From Calditrichia bacterium (GTDB lineage: Bacteria; Calditrichota; Calditrichia; RBG-13-44-9; J075), in contig JANQRS010000054.1 of the NCBI GenBank assembly GCA_028284445.1, positions 1-35,972 on the forward strand: 35,972 bases of DNA, written 5' to 3'. Shown here one piece after another: positions 9,778-18,626 of the stretch. Position numbers and translations under genes: made by a program. Position 1 is the stretch's first letter. Every line of letters begins with the position of its first letter. Below the pieces are notes generated by a model, which did no database searches, had not been told where the DNA came from, and saw nothing but the letters and a program-made list of their open reading frames with translations.

Positions 9778-10356
9778 ATGATAAAAACTGAAAATTTCCA
9801 GAGAGTTGAAGTTACGTCTGCAGAGGCACTACGGAATTGGCTCACGGCCAATCATACTCAAAAAGAGAGCGTGTGGCTGGTAACGTATAAGAAGGAGGCT
9901 GGAGCCCAGTATCTTGATACGAGCCAAATTCTTGACGAGCTTTTATGCTTTGGTTGGATTGATGGGATCCGGCGTAAATTAGATGCACAGCGAACAATGC
10001 AGCTAATTTCACCCCGTCAGGCGCAGCACTGGGCGAAAAGCTATAAGGTGCGGGTGGCTAAATTGACAAATGAAGGAAGAATGCATCCGGCCGGATTGAC
10101 AAAAATTGAAGAGTCAAAACGGAGCGGCTTATGGGATTTTATGGATGATGTTGATGCCCTGATTAAGCCGACAGATCTGATCGAGGCACTTTCAGAACGC
10201 CCGGGCGCAGCGGCCTTCTTCGATACAATTCCCCCGGCCAGCCAGCGATTTGTGCTTCGGTGGATCAAATTGTCGAAACGCCCGGAAACCCGCGCCCGCC
10301 GAATTGCAAAAATTGCCCTGCTGGCAGCTGAAAACAAACGGCTGCCGGGCAGCTAA
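9778..10356 (+). CDS. YdeI/OmpD-associated (OmdA-like) family protein
   Basis: 192 residues starting at ATG 9778. The N-terminal half carries the family pattern: SAEALRNWLTANH, then ESVWLVTYKK, then LDELLCFGWIDGIRRKLD and a SPRQAQHWAKSY segment. The C-terminus is a basic helical tail (RFVLRWIKLSKRPETRARRI), as in YdeI/OmdA-like proteins. Some members are described as bacteriocin-protection or stress proteins, but the biochemical activity is not established. It lies 25 nt after the SOUL gene. No signal peptide is visible, so it is probably cytoplasmic. Confidence 0.87.
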   Translation: MIKTENFQRVEVTSAEALRNWLTANHTQKESVWLVTYKKEAGAQYLDTSQILDELLCFGWIDGIRRKLDAQRTMQLISPRQAQHWAKSYKVRVAKLTNEGRMHPAGLTKIEESKRSGLWDFMDDVDALIKPTDLIEALSERPGAAAFFDTIPPASQRFVLRWIKLSKRPETRARRIAKIALLAAENKRLPGS

Positions 10357-10874
10357 TGAATGATTACCTCTACCATTGTCATTCCATCCCCCCAAGCTCG
10401 CCAGAAGCGAACATGAGGATGCGCTATGCAACGCCTCTGTGAAAAGAAAATATTACACATTTGTCATTCGACATTGGTCATTTCGCTAACTGCCACCGCC
10501 CACCGCATTCTTCAATTTTCAATTTTCAATCTTCATTCCATCCCCAAGCTCGCCAGAAGCGAACATGAGGATGCGCTATGCAACGGCTTCGCCGTATTTT
10601 TGCCAACCGCCCACCGCATTCTTCAATTTTCATTCTTCATTCCAAACCCCCAGGTTCGCCGGAAGCGAACATGAGGCTGCGCTATGTAACGGCTTCGCCG
10701 TTGACTGCCAACCGCCAACCGCCACTGCCAACCGCATTCTTCATTCTTCAATTTTCAATCTTCATTCCCAATCTCCATGTAACAATTTCGCCATTCCCCG
10801 TGTCTAAATAAGCGATGCAATAGCGAAGTGAATCGCGTATATTGGAAGATGATGTGTCAGGAGAAAACGGCCGC
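10357..10874. repeat. Intergenic repeat region with three copies of a ~45-bp element
   Basis: A unit reading roughly AAGCTCGCCAGAAGCGAACA followed by TGAGGATGCGCTATGCAACG occurs near 10391-10435, 10545-10587 and 10651-10693; the third copy has several substitutions. Between copies lie CCACCGCATTCTTC and TTCAATTTTCAATCTTCATT stretches. Open frames across it consist of these repeats and are not credible genes. The last 35 nt hold the leader of the next gene (AGGAG at 10859-10863). Confidence 0.75.
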
Positions 10875-12014
10875 ATGAAATTGCGTAAGCGTGACAAAAC
10901 AGAATCGCCCATGAATGGGGAGACATTCCAGACGCAATTAGCGGAAAAAGCAACGGTGCTCTATCTTGATGATTTACCTGAGAAGGAAGTACCGCGCAAG
11001 GCGCAGCTCTCAGCGGCGCTGAACCAAATTCAGCAAACGCTGAAAGACGATTTGGTGCGCGAGGTGACCCGCGAGACGGCGGATCGGCGAAAGCTGTCGC
11101 CGGAGATGACGCCGGAGTTGCTAAAAATGGAGTTAACGGACTGGATGAGGGACAATCCAATCGACGTCCCGCAGCCGGTCATCATTTCCGAACTCGATGG
11201 ACCGCGCGTTGCGCTGGCAGCGATTATTGGGGCAACCATCGGTGGTTTTACCCTAACCCCGATTTTCAACCTGCTTATGGGCCAGGAAGATCTCGGCTGG
11301 ATTCTCGGCGGACCGATTGGGGCCGGTTTGTTTGTGATTGCCCTCTGGAAAGCATCGGACAATCCCAAATTTCGTCTCGCCTTGCAGGCGGCGCTTGGGG
11401 TGGCGACCTTTGCCGAAGTGCTCCTGGCGATCAATGCCGGATTGGGGCTTGGCGGTCTCTGGAGCACCCTGCGCGGGGCCAGCTCCAAGGCGATTCCCGA
11501 TTTTGTGAAACGCATCGGCCTTTATGTCTCAACCATATTTTTCCTCAAGCTGGGCGTTCGCAAACCGACCTGGCGGAGAGACATGCACAAAGATTCCGTG
11601 CAGCGCATGTTGGCGATGTGGATCAGTAAAGCCGCGCAATTTCTCGAAGCACGGCTGATGGTGTCGACCATTACGGAGCAGGCATCGGAGAAATCCGAGA
11701 AAGATATTGCCGCTGAGCTGGGTATGTATTTGCACAAGATCCAGCAAAGTTCCGCCGAATTTCTGCCCGATGTCGTGGCTGAGCTATTGGCAAAAGCGCG
11801 TACGCTCGGCATTGAAGGATTGGAGGGCACGCCTGCTTTCCTGAGCGGCAAATTACCGCCACTGGAACAATTGACCTGGCAAAATGATATGGCCGGCGAA
11901 TACAATACCATTGGGGCGATTGAGCCCGGAGATAAAGTGTTTATTGAAACCCGCGCGGTGGTTCGTGACGGTGAAGTGATCGAAAAGGGCTTTGTTAGAA
12001 AGCTCCGGAAATAG
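10875..12014 (+). CDS. Unrecognised membrane protein paired with the downstream Hsp70-like gene
   Basis: 379 residues from ATG 10875 (AGGAG at 10859-10863); a TTG at 10842 could add eleven. I recognise no family. Residues 1-100 are charged and helical. Three or four hydrophobic stretches follow: VALAAIIGATIGGFTLTPIF, LGWILGGPIGAGLFVIALW, a LGVATFAEVLLAINAGLGLG segment and GLYVSTIFFLKLG. A mixed helical region then leads to a C-terminal beta-like tail (IEPGDKVFIETRAVV, then DGEVIEKGFVRKL). That tail faintly recalls the last strands of GrpE, the Hsp70 nucleotide-exchange factor, but this is a low-confidence resemblance. The next gene starts 9 nt downstream, so the two are almost certainly co-expressed. 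Confidence 0.75.
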   Translation: MKLRKRDKTESPMNGETFQTQLAEKATVLYLDDLPEKEVPRKAQLSAALNQIQQTLKDDLVREVTRETADRRKLSPEMTPELLKMELTDWMRDNPIDVPQPVIISELDGPRVALAAIIGATIGGFTLTPIFNLLMGQEDLGWILGGPIGAGLFVIALWKASDNPKFRLALQAALGVATFAEVLLAINAGLGLGGLWSTLRGASSKAIPDFVKRIGLYVSTIFFLKLGVRKPTWRRDMHKDSVQRMLAMWISKAAQFLEARLMVSTITEQASEKSEKDIAAELGMYLHKIQQSSAEFLPDVVAELLAKARTLGIEGLEGTPAFLSGKLPPLEQLTWQNDMAGEYNTIGAIEPGDKVFIETRAVVRDGEVIEKGFVRKLRK

Positions 12015-12023
12015 GAAAAGGCA

Positions 12024-14039
12024 TTGGACAAACAGATTTTAGGGATCGACTTCGGTACCGCCAACTCGTACTTTTGCAAATACCTCAGCGATCCTGATGG
12101 GCATAAGATTCGCACCATTGATTTTGGCAATAACCAGATCGGCGGTATCTCGACGTCAATTCTTTACCGCGAGGGCCGAGCTGCATTGGTTGGCACAACA
12201 GCAGAACAGGAGTGGGGAGAGGCCTCAGCTAAAGAGCGCAAGCAATACCGCATTCGCACCCATTTTAAGCCGGATATTGTCCGTAGCAACGAAGCGCGTC
12301 AGGACGCCATCCATTACCTCAAAACGATTGCTGAGCAGATGGAGGCTCGGCGAGTTGATTTTGCGCCACAAAATCACCAGGTGATCATCGGTATTCCCGG
12401 GGAGGCAGGAGAGTCGTTTTCCGACGCTCTGAAATCCGTTGCCCGGGAAGCGGGCTATGGCGATGTAAAGTTGGTTTATGAGCCAATCGGGGCCATGCTC
12501 TATCACCTCTGGAATAAAGATCTCACACCTGCTGAAACCCAGCGCGGTGTGCTGGTCGTTGATTTTGGCGGAGGCACCTGCGACTTTGCCTTCATGCAGC
12601 GTCTGGAAGTCTATCGCTCCTGGGGCGACATGTACCTCGGCGGTCGCCTTTTTGATGACCTTTTTTTCCAGTGGTTTCTTGAGCAGAATCCTTCGGCACT
12701 CAAAAAACTTGTCAAAGAAGGCAATGAGTACTACGTGCATTGGTTTGAATGCCGGCGCGTGAAAGAACTGTTTTCCGAAACGATGTCCTTGAACCGCAAG
12801 GAACAAGTGCGGGTAAAGCTCGGACAAATGCGCGACTACGGCGTATTCAAAGATCTGGACTGGGAATCCTTCCTGGCGCGTGCGCGAAGCTACCGGCCTC
12901 ACGAAACCTTTTTGCGGGATCTGAAAGCCCGTCATCTTGAAGGCGGGCGCTTGCTGGAAAATAAAGCGGTTGATCTCTTGGAATGGTTCCGGCAGACCTT
13001 GCGCGGTGGACTGGAAAAAAACAATATCCGCGCCAACGAGATTGAAAAAGTCATTCTCACCGGCGGCAGCAGTCAATGGCCCTTTGTGCTGGATATTGTC
13101 TGCGAAGAATTGAAAATTGATACAGATCGGCTGCTGACCAGTGAGAATCCGAAAGCGGCCATTAGTGAAGGCCTGGTGGTGTTGCCCTCATTGCAACAGC
13201 GCTTCGATAAGGCTTCGAAGAATTTGCGCAGCGGCCTCGATAGCTTCTTTTCCCGTAAGATGGAGCCGGAAATCAATCGCCGCATTGAATCGACGATTGA
13301 CAGCATTCTGGATGATATATCCATTCGCCTTTATGATGACCAAATCAGCCCGATTTTATACGACTATCGCGAGAAAGGCGGGGCGATCGAGAGCGTGAAA
13401 GATCGCGTGAAGGCGGCGACGTATAAATTTGAACCGGAACTGGAAGAGATTGTGCGCAACAAGATGACTGAGCTAAGCGATGCGCTGCCGCCCTTGCTGC
13501 ACAAAATGGTCTCGGACTGGTTTCGTGAAAACGGCATCACTTATTATGGCGCTCCTGCCAGTGGAAAAGACGCCGCGAAGCTATATGCCGGTCCACGTAC
13601 CGGTACTGAGCCGCGCAGCGTTACGCGCCTCTATGAAGAAATGGTTAATACTTTCGGGGGATTCGGGATTGTTGTTGCTGCCGGAATTGTAGCCGGGATC
13701 TCCGGGGGAGGGGGAACGGCATTGATCGCCAGCGGCCCGATTGGATTGCTGATTGGAGCGCTCATCGCTGTTGTGCTCGGCTTTCTTACCCTGGAATACG
13801 GCAAGGATCAAGCGCGTGAGATGGTAGAAAAAATTGAACTGTCACCGCGGGTTATTAAGCTCTTTCTCTGGGAGAGTAAGATCGATGCTATTCTTGCCGA
13901 CGGTCGCACAAAGCTCCAGAAGCAACTCTACAAAAGCATCCGCGCTGCCCTGGATGAGCCATTCAATGATATTCACCGGCAAATTGTTCACAATATCGAA
14001 CGCGAAATTGATAGCCTGTCGCTGATTAACCAACTCTAG
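12024..14039 (+). CDS. Membrane-tethered Hsp70-like (actin-fold) ATPase
   Basis: 671 residues with a TTG start at 12024 (AGGAAAAGG just upstream). The N-terminal ~390 residues form an Hsp70/actin-fold ATPase: phosphate-1 loop LGIDFGTANSYF (about 6-17), a YEPIGAMLYHLW segment (about 152-163), phosphate-2 VLVVDFGGGTCDFAF (about 175-189) and adenosine loop VILTGGSSQWPFV (about 341-353). No canonical DnaK substrate-binding domain follows. Instead there is a charged helical region (about 395-520) and a glycine-rich hairpin of two membrane segments (about 545-592, GIVVAAGIVAGISGGGG ... GPIGLLIGALIAVVLGFL), then about 80 helical residues. The ATPase therefore probably sits in the cytoplasm on the inner membrane, partnered with the protein encoded 9 nt upstream. 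The substrate is unknown. Confidence 0.85.
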   Translation: MDKQILGIDFGTANSYFCKYLSDPDGHKIRTIDFGNNQIGGISTSILYREGRAALVGTTAEQEWGEASAKERKQYRIRTHFKPDIVRSNEARQDAIHYLKTIAEQMEARRVDFAPQNHQVIIGIPGEAGESFSDALKSVAREAGYGDVKLVYEPIGAMLYHLWNKDLTPAETQRGVLVVDFGGGTCDFAFMQRLEVYRSWGDMYLGGRLFDDLFFQWFLEQNPSALKKLVKEGNEYYVHWFECRRVKELFSETMSLNRKEQVRVKLGQMRDYGVFKDLDWESFLARARSYRPHETFLRDLKARHLEGGRLLENKAVDLLEWFRQTLRGGLEKNNIRANEIEKVILTGGSSQWPFVLDIVCEELKIDTDRLLTSENPKAAISEGLVVLPSLQQRFDKASKNLRSGLDSFFSRKMEPEINRRIESTIDSILDDISIRLYDDQISPILYDYREKGGAIESVKDRVKAATYKFEPELEEIVRNKMTELSDALPPLLHKMVSDWFRENGITYYGAPASGKDAAKLYAGPRTGTEPRSVTRLYEEMVNTFGGFGIVVAAGIVAGISGGGGTALIASGPIGLLIGALIAVVLGFLTLEYGKDQAREMVEKIELSPRVIKLFLWESKIDAILADGRTKLQKQLYKSIRAALDEPFNDIHRQIVHNIEREIDSLSLINQL

Positions 14040-14363
14040 ATAGTTGTGTTGTCAGTTGAGCGTTGCTAGTTGATCGGTGGCCGATGACTGTTGTTAGTTA
14101 ACCGTCGTTCGATTCCATCGTGCTTCCCATAAGCAAGATTCTTAAGCGGTAAATATTATTCCGAATTTTTAGTTTTTCAATCTTCAATCTTCAATCTTCA
14201 ATCTTCAATCATTCAGACCTCGCCCGAACTTTTCTTCAATAATTTTCAGATTTCTGTGAGTGGGGATCAATAGTTGATGCGGTGCCGCCTCGTTACACCT
14301 AATTCAGTGATTCGATGTTGCTTATTATCGGGTATATCCCGAGCAATACAGAAGAGGTATGTC
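14040..14363. other. Intergenic region with a heptamer repeat tract
   Basis: No credible gene was seen. Five tandem copies of TTCAATC lie at 14176-14210. The right end carries the ribosome site (GAAGAGG, 14351-14357) of the next gene. Confidence 0.7.
14176..14210. repeat. 7-bp tandem repeat (TTCAATC)5
   Basis: Five perfect copies of TTCAATC in an intergenic gap. The core is the same as in the array near 20.2 kb. Confidence 0.9.
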
Positions 14364-14723
14364 ATGAAAAAACTAGCTCTATTTGCTATAATTGTTCTGA
14401 CCATCGTTGCAGGCTTGACCTTACTACCGCATGATTCTGCCCAGGCCAGTGCCGGACCATCTCCGACAGGAGACATATTTGGAAGTATTACCGGACCGGC
14501 TGGTGGGCCAGCTCGCTTCTCTAACGTCAAATTATTCAAGAGTGGCGCACTGATTGCAGAAATGCAGGCCAATTCTTATGGCAATTACAAATTTGAAGAT
14601 CTACCCTACGGTTACTACCGGGTTGTCGCAACAAACAGGTACGAAACCCATTTAGGGGATAATTATGGCACATTGAATTCACCTGACATCAGGATTGATG
14701 TGGTCCTCACCATTCTATACTAA
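14364..14723 (+). CDS. Small secreted protein with a carboxypeptidase-regulatory-like beta domain
   Basis: 119 residues from ATG 14364, with GAAGAGG six nt upstream; the frame is open further left but lacks a better start. It has a clear signal peptide (MKKLALFAIIVLTIVAGLTL, then a small-residue QASAG cleavage region). The mature part, about 85 residues, has the pattern GDIFGSIT..., SNVKLFKSGALIAEMQANSY, GNYKFEDLPYGYYRVVATN. This is typical of CarboxypepD_reg/Cna-B-like transthyretin-fold domains, which usually serve as structural or binding modules. No enzyme domain is attached. It seems monocistronic. The fold call is good; the role is unknown. Confidence 0.78.
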   Translation: MKKLALFAIIVLTIVAGLTLLPHDSAQASAGPSPTGDIFGSITGPAGGPARFSNVKLFKSGALIAEMQANSYGNYKFEDLPYGYYRVVATNRYETHLGDNYGTLNSPDIRIDVVLTILY

Positions 14724-14946
14724 TTCGTAGACCGGAATCTTCCCTGTTGAACGGAGTTGGGGCAATAGGGATGCCCGGTTTTCAATCTTTGCAGGCAAAG
14801 GGAGGGTTTTCCGAATCCCTAATCGCCAATCTCTATTTCTTCTCGCCAACCAACCGCCTGGCGCTAATCTATCATCGTTTCCGCTCGATAATTTACAATG
14901 GTCATGGAGTTGACCGACTTTGCATTTTTAGATGAGGAGCAACTGG

Positions 14947-16110
14947 ATGTTGCCATATGAAAATTATCGCCCTACGCTCGAAATTGATTTAACACGCGGC
15001 TTTCTTCCTGCCGAGGATCCGGTTGCAAGACTGCCGGAAGGCTTCGAAAAGTGGGAGCATATTGCAGATAACCTGCATGGGTTGATGCTCGGTGGGCGCT
15101 TGAGAGAGGTCATATCAGAATTGCCTGCGGTCGATTTCAGCCGCCTGGAGAGCAGAGGGGAATGGGAACGCGCTATGCAGCTTCTCTCTGTTTTTGGCAA
15201 CGCATACGTTTGGTGCAACGATACGGAAGTGACCGTCATTCCTCATTCACTGGCTGTGCCCTGGGCTGTCGCCGCGGATGAAGTCGGCCGACCGATGATT
15301 ATTACCCACGGTTCAATTATCCTCAATAACTGGCGGCGCCTCGATCCAAATGCACCCCTGGATATTTCCAATCTGCAGCCGCTCATTCTTTTCTCCGGTT
15401 CGCTGGATGAAGCCTGGTTTTATATGGTCACAATTGCTATCGAGATTGAAGGCGTCACAATTATGCCACTACTTCTTGACTTGTTGACGGCAGTTGCTGA
15501 GGACCGTCCGGGCGATGTTCTGCGCGGGTTGCAGTCTCTGAAGACCGGGCTGAAAAGGATTACATCCTGTCTCAACCGGATGTTCGAAAAATGCGACCCC
15601 TATATCTTTTATCATCGCATCCGTCCGTTTTTCGCAGGATGGAAGTCACCGGGCATTCTTTATGAAGGCGTATTCGATGCGCCGCGGAAGTTTGAAGGAG
15701 GGAGCGCTGCCCAGAGTGCCCTCATCCAATCTGTGGATGCATGCCTTGGCATTCGCCACGAAAGCGAGAAGACCGGACCCTATTTGATGGAGATGAGAAA
15801 CTACATGTCGCCGGAGCATCGTGGCGTTGTCGAGTATCTGGAAAGCGCGGCAGACCTGGAGGGCTACGTAAATGATTTTGCCGATCCAATGCCGCAGCTG
15901 TGCCGGGAGTACAATCAATGCATTGAGCAATTGACATCGTTCAGGAAAATTCACCTTGGCATGAGCGTGCACTATATACTGAAGCAGGGACCGCAGCAGA
16001 ATGACGGGCAGGGGACCGGTGGAACGACGTTTGTGCCTTTCTTGAAGAAGGCGATGGAAGAGTCATCGCAATGTCAGGTTCCTGAGCATGAACCAGCTCA
16101 TAAAAAATAG
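14947..16110 (+). CDS. Indoleamine 2,3-dioxygenase family haem protein
   Basis: 387 residues from ATG 14947, chosen because GAGGAG at 14934-14939 sits 7 nt upstream; ATG 14932 would add five. The family opens the indole ring of tryptophan (or related indoles) to N-formylkynurenine using haem and O2. Signs of the family: RIRPFFAGWK (with the substrate Arg), YEGVFDAPRKFEGGSAAQSA, LGIRHESEKTGPYLMEMRNY, MSPEHR, and FRKIHLGMSVHYI, whose His (about residue 336) aligns with the proximal haem ligand. GTGGTTFVPFLKK gives the GTGGT loop near the C-terminus. Length is close to the family norm. No kynurenine-pathway genes are adjacent, so the physiological role is open. A terminator follows immediately. 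Confidence 0.92.
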   Translation: MLPYENYRPTLEIDLTRGFLPAEDPVARLPEGFEKWEHIADNLHGLMLGGRLREVISELPAVDFSRLESRGEWERAMQLLSVFGNAYVWCNDTEVTVIPHSLAVPWAVAADEVGRPMIITHGSIILNNWRRLDPNAPLDISNLQPLILFSGSLDEAWFYMVTIAIEIEGVTIMPLLLDLLTAVAEDRPGDVLRGLQSLKTGLKRITSCLNRMFEKCDPYIFYHRIRPFFAGWKSPGILYEGVFDAPRKFEGGSAAQSALIQSVDACLGIRHESEKTGPYLMEMRNYMSPEHRGVVEYLESAADLEGYVNDFADPMPQLCREYNQCIEQLTSFRKIHLGMSVHYILKQGPQQNDGQGTGGTTFVPFLKKAMEESSQCQVPEHEPAHKK

Positions 16111-16111
16111 C

Positions 16112-16137
16112 AAAACCCGCCGTGAGGCGGGTTTTAC
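16112..16137. terminator. Bidirectional terminator between the IDO and PII genes
   Basis: A 10-bp perfect stem, AAAACCCGCC (16112-16121) and GGCGGGTTTT (16126-16135), with a GTGA tetraloop. The A-rich and T-rich flanks let it serve both converging genes. Confidence 0.9.
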
Positions 16138-16158
16138 CAAATCAGTTAGTGCGAAGCG

Positions 16159-16500
16159 CTAACCTATTGCATCATTTCCTTTTTCACCGGTGCGAATTCG
16201 AATACATTCGGCAAGATCAACGATAAAGATTTTCCCATCGCCAACTTTTCCGGTTTTGGCTCCATCTATGATTGCATTGATGGTTGCCTGCACATAGTCA
16301 TTGTTAACGGCAATTTCCAGACGGATTTTCTTCAGTAGGTCGACTTCGAAGCCAACCCCGCGATAATCCTCCTTGTAGCCTTCTTCTTCTCCGCAACCCA
16401 GTGCATTGGTTACCGACATCTTGATCACTTTTGAATCATACAGCGCTTGCTTGACGGCGTTTAAGCGATGCGGTTGAATATAGGCAATAATTAATTTCAT
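16159..16500 (-). CDS. glnK: PII-family nitrogen regulator, AmtB-linked, lacking the uridylylation tyrosine
   Basis: 113 residues, with GGAGGAGA upstream of the ATG. PII trimers bind ATP/ADP and 2-oxoglutarate and typically block AmtB when nitrogen is plentiful. The fold is complete: MKLIIAYIQPHRLNAVKQAL, T-loop GCGEEEGYKEDYRGVGFEVD, LLKKIRLEIAV with Lys58, TGKVGDGKIFI, and the C-terminal ECIRIRTGEKG. Aligned to E. coli GlnB by length, position 51 (the uridylylated Tyr) is Phe and position 39 (a conserved Gln near the 2-oxoglutarate/Mg site) is Glu, while Tyr46 remains. It follows amtB by 34 nt, so they share a transcript. The exact name (glnB or glnK) rests on the amtB linkage. Confidence 0.92.
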   Translation of the reverse strand: MKLIIAYIQPHRLNAVKQALYDSKVIKMSVTNALGCGEEEGYKEDYRGVGFEVDLLKKIRLEIAVNNDYVQATINAIIDGAKTGKVGDGKIFIVDLAECIRIRTGEKGNDAIG

Positions 16501-16534
16501 CTTCTCCTCCAGCCTGATCTTTCAGGGATATTTG

Positions 16535-17836
16535 TTATTGGGTTGTGAAAATCTGGAACCCACTATAAGCTTCCATACCGTGTTCTTCGATATCCAGTCC
16601 GGTTGTTTCTTCGTCTTCCGTAACTCGAATGCCAATGGTCTGCTTAAGGACATAGAAGATACCGAATGCACTAATAAAACAGGTGACGGCGGCAGCTGCG
16701 ACACCAATGAGCTGTGCCATAAATGAATGCTCAGGATTGGTGCTGAAGATACCAACTGCCAAGGTGCCCCAGATACCACAGGTGAGGTGTACAGAAATAG
16801 CGCCAACCGGATCGTCGAGTCGATATTTGTCGAGAAGCAGAACTGAAAAGACAACCAGCACACCAGCTACAAGGCCGATAATAATGGAGGAAGATATGGT
16901 AACGGTATCGGCACCGGCGGTGATGCCAACAAGGCCTGCGAGGGCCCCGTTCAAGACCATGGAAAGGTCAGGTTTTTTCTGAACATTCCACGATGTCACC
17001 ATTGCGCCAACAATGCCGGCAGCGGCGGCCAGGGTAGTCGTTACGAATACAAAAGAGACCGGACCAGGATCTGCGGAAAGTACCGACCCGCCGTTAAATC
17101 CAAACCATCCAAGCCAGAGCAGAAATACGCCAATCGTCGCCATCGGCATATTATGACCCATTATTGGCTTGATTGTACCGTTTACATATTTTCCAAGGCG
17201 GGGCCCAAGCAAAATAACTGCTGCCAGTGCGCCCCAGCCGCCAACGGAGTGAACCAGCGTTGAACCGGCAAAGTCGTAGAATCCAGCTTGCTCCAGCCAG
17301 CCAAGTCCCCATTTCCAGGAACCGACAATCGGGTAGATAACAGCAACATAAATGGCGGAAAAGATCAGGAAGCTGCCCAGTTTGATGCGTTCAGCAACTG
17401 CGCCGGAAACGATGGTTGCTGCTGTGGCGGCAAACATTGCCTGAAAAAGAAATTCCGTCCAGTAAGTATAGCCGGAATTATAGGCACTGGTAACGCCCGC
17501 AGCGTCCGTCGCAATGCCGAATCCGGAAAATCCAATCCAGCCGTCTCCGCCGATCAGATTAAATTCGCCCGGATACATCAGGTTGAATCCCATCAAGGCA
17601 TAGGTCAGAAGACCAATAGCAATGATGGCAGTATTTTTAAAGAGAATATTTACGGTATTTTTGGGGCGGGTGAGACCCGCCTCGAGGGTAGCAAATCCAA
17701 GGTGCATAATGAAGACCAGGAATGTGGCCACCAGCATCCAGGTATTGTTGATAGTGAACATTTCTGCAGACACGTCATCTGCCAGAAGTGGTGAACAAAT
17801 CCCGAACATTAAAAGCATTAGCAACAGCTTTCTCAA
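16535..17836 (-). CDS. amtB: Ammonium transporter AmtB
   Basis: 433 residues with a likely TTG start at 17836 and GGAGG 8 nt upstream. An N-terminal signal peptide (LLLMLLMFGICSPLLAD) is followed by about eleven transmembrane helices, as in Amt/Mep/Rh channels. Both conduction-pore histidines are visible, in DFAGSTLVHSVGGWGALA and DDPVGAISVHLTCGIWG. The MHLGFATLEAGLTRPKN and AERIKLGSFLIFSA segments are also typical. It imports ammonium across the inner membrane and is probably gated by the PII protein encoded next. It lies between the torF-like gene (48 nt upstream) and the PII gene. Confidence 0.96.
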   Translation of the reverse strand: MRKLLLMLLMFGICSPLLADDVSAEMFTINNTWMLVATFLVFIMHLGFATLEAGLTRPKNTVNILFKNTAIIAIGLLTYALMGFNLMYPGEFNLIGGDGWIGFSGFGIATDAAGVTSAYNSGYTYWTEFLFQAMFAATAATIVSGAVAERIKLGSFLIFSAIYVAVIYPIVGSWKWGLGWLEQAGFYDFAGSTLVHSVGGWGALAAVILLGPRLGKYVNGTIKPIMGHNMPMATIGVFLLWLGWFGFNGGSVLSADPGPVSFVFVTTTLAAAAGIVGAMVTSWNVQKKPDLSMVLNGALAGLVGITAGADTVTISSSIIIGLVAGVLVVFSVLLLDKYRLDDPVGAISVHLTCGIWGTLAVGIFSTNPEHSFMAQLIGVAAAAVTCFISAFGIFYVLKQTIGIRVTEDEETTGLDIEEHGMEAYSGFQIFTTQ

Positions 17837-17884
17837 AATATCTTCCTCCAGTTGGTTGAAAAGAATTGATCTATGTTTGCGAGC

Positions 17885-18535
17885 TTATAAACTTACGCCG
17901 AATACCAGGAATGAAATTTCTGCTTCAGGATTAACAATGTAGGAAGCTGTGTAGGAGCCTTTGGTTACGCCAACGCCCAAATTGACCACGTTGAAGTCGC
18001 CACTTTCGTCGAGCACATAAACGCTGTTTCCAAATCCCGCTACGACATCCACATTGACGTCATCAGCAGAGTAGGCACTGTAGCCGATCTCTCCATAAAA
18101 AGAATTGTCCGCGTCTCCCAGGAAGTTGAAAGCAGCCATCACTGAGACCGGGCCATTGGAAAAGCTGCCCATTGCTTCAAGAATGTGCACGCCATCGTCA
18201 CTGTCATAGTTGAAGAAATCCGAGCTGGAACCGGTAGGGAAGTGGTAGTCTGTTACCGTCAATGCGAAGTTGCCGCCGCTGAGGGTGATATAGAGATCGT
18301 TCTCATTTGCCGCTGCATTGTTAACGCCCCAGGATGACCAGGCGCCAATTTCCAGCATGCCTGCTGAAAAGGAGATGTACGGTTGCACGGCAGCGTCGTT
18401 ACCAAAGCCTGTTCCTCGCCAAACATAGCGGCTAACGACGTCTGCGCCGATACCGATATTGGGCTGGGCCTGTGCCGTACAAGCGATCATTAAGATGGCG
18501 ATTACAACTGCTTTAAATTTGCCGCTACACTTCAT
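17885..18535 (-). CDS. TorF-family putative outer-membrane porin
   Basis: 216 residues with GAGGAG upstream of the ATG. A signal peptide (VVIAILMIACTAQAQ) precedes a short beta-barrel protein. The opening IGIGADVVSRYVWRGTGFG... VQPYISFSAG and the many alternating beta strands match the TorF-type putative porin family. The last residue pattern (ISFLVFGVSL) suits an outer-membrane barrel. It is the first gene of the torF-amtB-PII unit, so I infer it helps nitrogen compounds cross the outer membrane; the substrate is not shown. Confidence 0.82.
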   Translation of the reverse strand: MKCSGKFKAVVIAILMIACTAQAQPNIGIGADVVSRYVWRGTGFGNDAAVQPYISFSAGMLEIGAWSSWGVNNAAANENDLYITLSGGNFALTVTDYHFPTGSSSDFFNYDSDDGVHILEAMGSFSNGPVSVMAAFNFLGDADNSFYGEIGYSAYSADDVNVDVVAGFGNSVYVLDESGDFNVVNLGVGVTKGSYTASYIVNPEAEISFLVFGVSL

Positions 18536-18626
18536 AGTTTTCTCCTCGATTTTCTGTGATTAAGCAGATGAATTACGTGCTCATGTGCTTTTTTTCATTA
18601 AGTCAATGACCATGCTTCAGCTAGCG

